Origin: Pseudomonadota bacterium | GTDB taxonomy: Bacteria > Pseudomonadota > Gammaproteobacteria > Burkholderiales > Burkholderiaceae_B | Direction of reading: 5' to 3' | NCBI GenBank assembly: GCA_023432075.1 | Contig: JAEYVD010000162.1 | Location: 1-6,454 of the forward strand | DNA length: 6,454 bases | In this document: one piece after another, positions 5,385 through 6,454 of the stretch | How the letters are laid out: each line of letters opens with the position of its first letter | How positions within the stretch are numbered: position 1 is the first letter of the stretch | Notes under the pieces: model-generated | What the model saw: the letters and a program-made list of their open reading frames with translations, nothing else | What the model was told of the DNA's origin: nothing | Database searches by the model: none | Made by a program: the position numbers and the translations under genes

Positions 5385-6341
5385 ATGTCCCTCCAGCCCG
5401 CTTCCCGCCGTCCACTTGCCGTCTCGGTCCGCGAAGTCGGCCTGCGCGATGGCCTGCAGAGCCTTTCCGTGGTAATGCCCACGCAGACCAAACTCGACTG
5501 GATCGATGCGGCCTACGCAGCGGGCCAGCGGGAGATCGAAGTCGGCTCCTTTGTGCCCGCGCGCCTGTTGCCCCAATTGGCGGATACGGCCGAACTGATA
5601 GCCCACGCCACGCAGCTTTCCGGCCTGTTCGTGTCCGTCCTGGTCCCGAACCTGAAGGGCGCCGAGCTCGCACTGGACGGCGGCGCGCACCTGATGCTGG
5701 TGCCGCTGTCGGCCAGCCACGCGCATAGCCTGGCCAACCTGCGCAAAACGCCCGACGAGGTGGTGGCGATGGTCGGCAAGATGCGCGCCGCGCGCGACGC
5801 GGCGGGCTCGTCGATGTTGATCGAGGGGGGCGTTGGCACGGCCTTTGGCTGCACGTTGCAGGGCGAAGTGCGGCAGGAGGAAGTGCTGCGCCTGATGCAG
5901 GCGTTGCTGGATGCCGGAGCCGACCGCGTCAGCCTGGCCGATACGGTGGGATATGCCGACCCCGCGTCGGTGGGGCGATTGTTCGAGGCGGCGCGCCGCA
6001 TCGCGGGCGATCGCTTGTGCTGCGCGCACTTTCACGACACGCGCGGGCTGGGGCTTGCAAATGTGCTGGCCGCACTGAACACGGGGGTGGCGCGGTTCGA
6101 CGCGTGCCTGGCCGGCATTGGCGGTTGCCCGCATGCGCCAGGCGCCAGCGGTAATGTCAGCACCGAGGATCTGGTGTTCATGCTGCAACGCATGGGCATC
6201 GAGACCGGTGTCGACCTGGAGCGCCTGCTGGCCTTGCGCGCGGCTGCGGCCGGCTGGCTGCCGGATCAGCCCTTGCACGGCGCACTGTGGCGCGCGGGCC
6301 TGCCCAAGACTTTACCCGCACGCCACGGCCAGTTGGCCTGA
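5385..6341 (+). CDS. HMG-CoA lyase family enzyme (hydroxymethylglutaryl-CoA lyase-like)
   Basis: The 318-residue product is a DRE-TIM metallolyase close in length to bacterial HMG-CoA lyases. Its beta/alpha barrel carries the expected residues: REVGLRDGLQ (16-25) with Arg21 and Asp22; IEVGSFVPARLLPQLAD (51-67); PNLKGAE (88-94); SLADTVGYADP (183-193); AHFHDTRG (214-221) with metal ligands His215 and His217; and GIGGCPHAPGASGNVSTEDL (244-263) with the mobile-loop Cys248 and Asn257. The known reaction is cleavage of (S)-HMG-CoA to acetyl-CoA and acetoacetate in the cytoplasm. The signature differs from the classic SVAGLGGCPY (here CLAGIGGCPH), and QNE after RDGL is QSL, so a paralogue using a related acyl-CoA is possible; I therefore withhold the symbol mvaB. 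No leucine-degradation (liu) genes are visible. A class III CoA-transferase follows after 35 bp, suggesting an operon that feeds the lyase from a free acid. The start has no clear Shine-Dalgarno sequence. Confidence 0.9.
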   Translation: MSLQPASRRPLAVSVREVGLRDGLQSLSVVMPTQTKLDWIDAAYAAGQREIEVGSFVPARLLPQLADTAELIAHATQLSGLFVSVLVPNLKGAELALDGGAHLMLVPLSASHAHSLANLRKTPDEVVAMVGKMRAARDAAGSSMLIEGGVGTAFGCTLQGEVRQEEVLRLMQALLDAGADRVSLADTVGYADPASVGRLFEAARRIAGDRLCCAHFHDTRGLGLANVLAALNTGVARFDACLAGIGGCPHAPGASGNVSTEDLVFMLQRMGIETGVDLERLLALRAAAAGWLPDQPLHGALWRAGLPKTLPARHGQLA

Positions 6342-6376
6342 CCGTGCGCATCCACGAATCTTCATCGAGCCTTGCC

Positions 6377-6454
6377 ATGCAACCAGTTTCCGACAACGAC
6401 GTTTCCCAATCGTCCCGCCCGCTGCCGCTCGCCGGCCTGCGCGTCGTGGAGTTC
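6377..6454 (+). CDS. CaiB/BaiF (class III) CoA-transferase, N-terminal fragment at window edge
   Basis: Only the first 26 codons are present. After a polar leader of about 14 residues (MQPVSDNDVSQSSR) comes PLPLAGLRVVEF, the opening strand of class III CoA-transferases (commonly PLAGxRVxEx). Family members move CoA between carboxylic acids through an aspartyl intermediate located beyond this fragment. It starts 35 bp after the lyase stop codon on the same strand, so one transcript is likely. The ten bases CCTTGCCATG at its start are identical to those at the lyase start, and neither has a good Shine-Dalgarno sequence. The assignment rests on a short motif plus context: class III transferases are often paired with HMG-CoA lyase homologues in Burkholderiales. 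Confidence 0.75.
   Translation, partial: MQPVSDNDVSQSSRPLPLAGLRVVEF

Noticed and set aside
4393..5475. A 360-codon open frame on the plus strand across the second LysR gene
   Set aside because: It is antisense to a full-length LysR regulator and would run into the lyase gene in the wrong frame.
5272..5673. An N-terminal extension of 134 residues for the second LysR protein
   Set aside because: The extra sequence is antisense to the lyase, is Arg/Gly/Pro-rich, and precedes a normal LysR N-terminus; length and domain position favour the start at 5271.
5118..6278. A 386-codon open frame on the minus strand across the lyase gene
   Set aside because: It is antisense to a clearly conserved HMG-CoA lyase; its translation is rich in His, Gln, Arg and Ala with no recognisable domain, as expected for a shadow in GC-rich DNA.
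1..6454. A mobile element, CRISPR array, toxin-antitoxin pair, RNA gene or phage defence island
   Set aside because: No transposase, integrase, regular direct repeats, tRNA-like or rRNA-like sequence was seen. The nuclease has no partner genes that would suggest a defence system, and base composition is uniform apart from short A/T-rich promoters.

Overview
The window is GC-rich DNA with a strong G/C bias at third codon positions and short intergenic gaps. It looks like ordinary chromosomal sequence of a beta-proteobacterium in the order Burkholderiales. The gene content and protein style (two LysR-type regulators, a class III CoA-transferase beside an HMG-CoA lyase homologue, small exported proteins) suggest Alcaligenaceae such as Bordetella or Achromobacter. 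That placement is inferred from style; no alignment was run. I see no mobile element, CRISPR array, tRNA or rRNA.

Layout from left to right. Positions 1-1794 hold a divergent pair: an alpha/beta-hydrolase (minus strand, 3' end outside the window) and a LysR-type regulator (plus strand). They share a short A/T-rich intergenic region with a small inverted repeat, so the regulator probably controls the hydrolase. Positions 1936-4252 hold four envelope or export genes in two convergent pairs. The first pair is a secreted protein with two Cys-pair motifs (plus) facing a membrane-anchored or secreted DNA/RNA non-specific endonuclease (minus). The second pair is a small BamE/SmpA-like lipoprotein (plus) facing a small secreted protein (minus). 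The endonuclease and the lipoprotein are divergent, with about 200 bp between them.

Positions 4360-6454 form a classic catabolic arrangement. A second LysR-type regulator (minus) is divergent from an HMG-CoA lyase family enzyme (plus), which is followed after 35 bp by the start of a CaiB/BaiF (class III) CoA-transferase cut by the window edge. The shared promoter carries a LysR-type T-N11-A dyad and a second, imperfect copy of the same 19-bp sequence 56 bp away. Together they suggest an inducible pathway in which a free branched hydroxy-dicarboxylic acid is activated to its CoA thioester and then cleaved. 3-Hydroxy-3-methylglutarate is the simplest candidate.

Nothing here is a clearly new type of system. 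The points most worth a second look are the LysR/lyase/CoA-transferase module with its duplicated operator, the Ser-for-Asp change in the DRGH motif of the endonuclease, the duplicated Cys-pair motif in the secreted protein, and several hairpins next to translation starts or gene ends.
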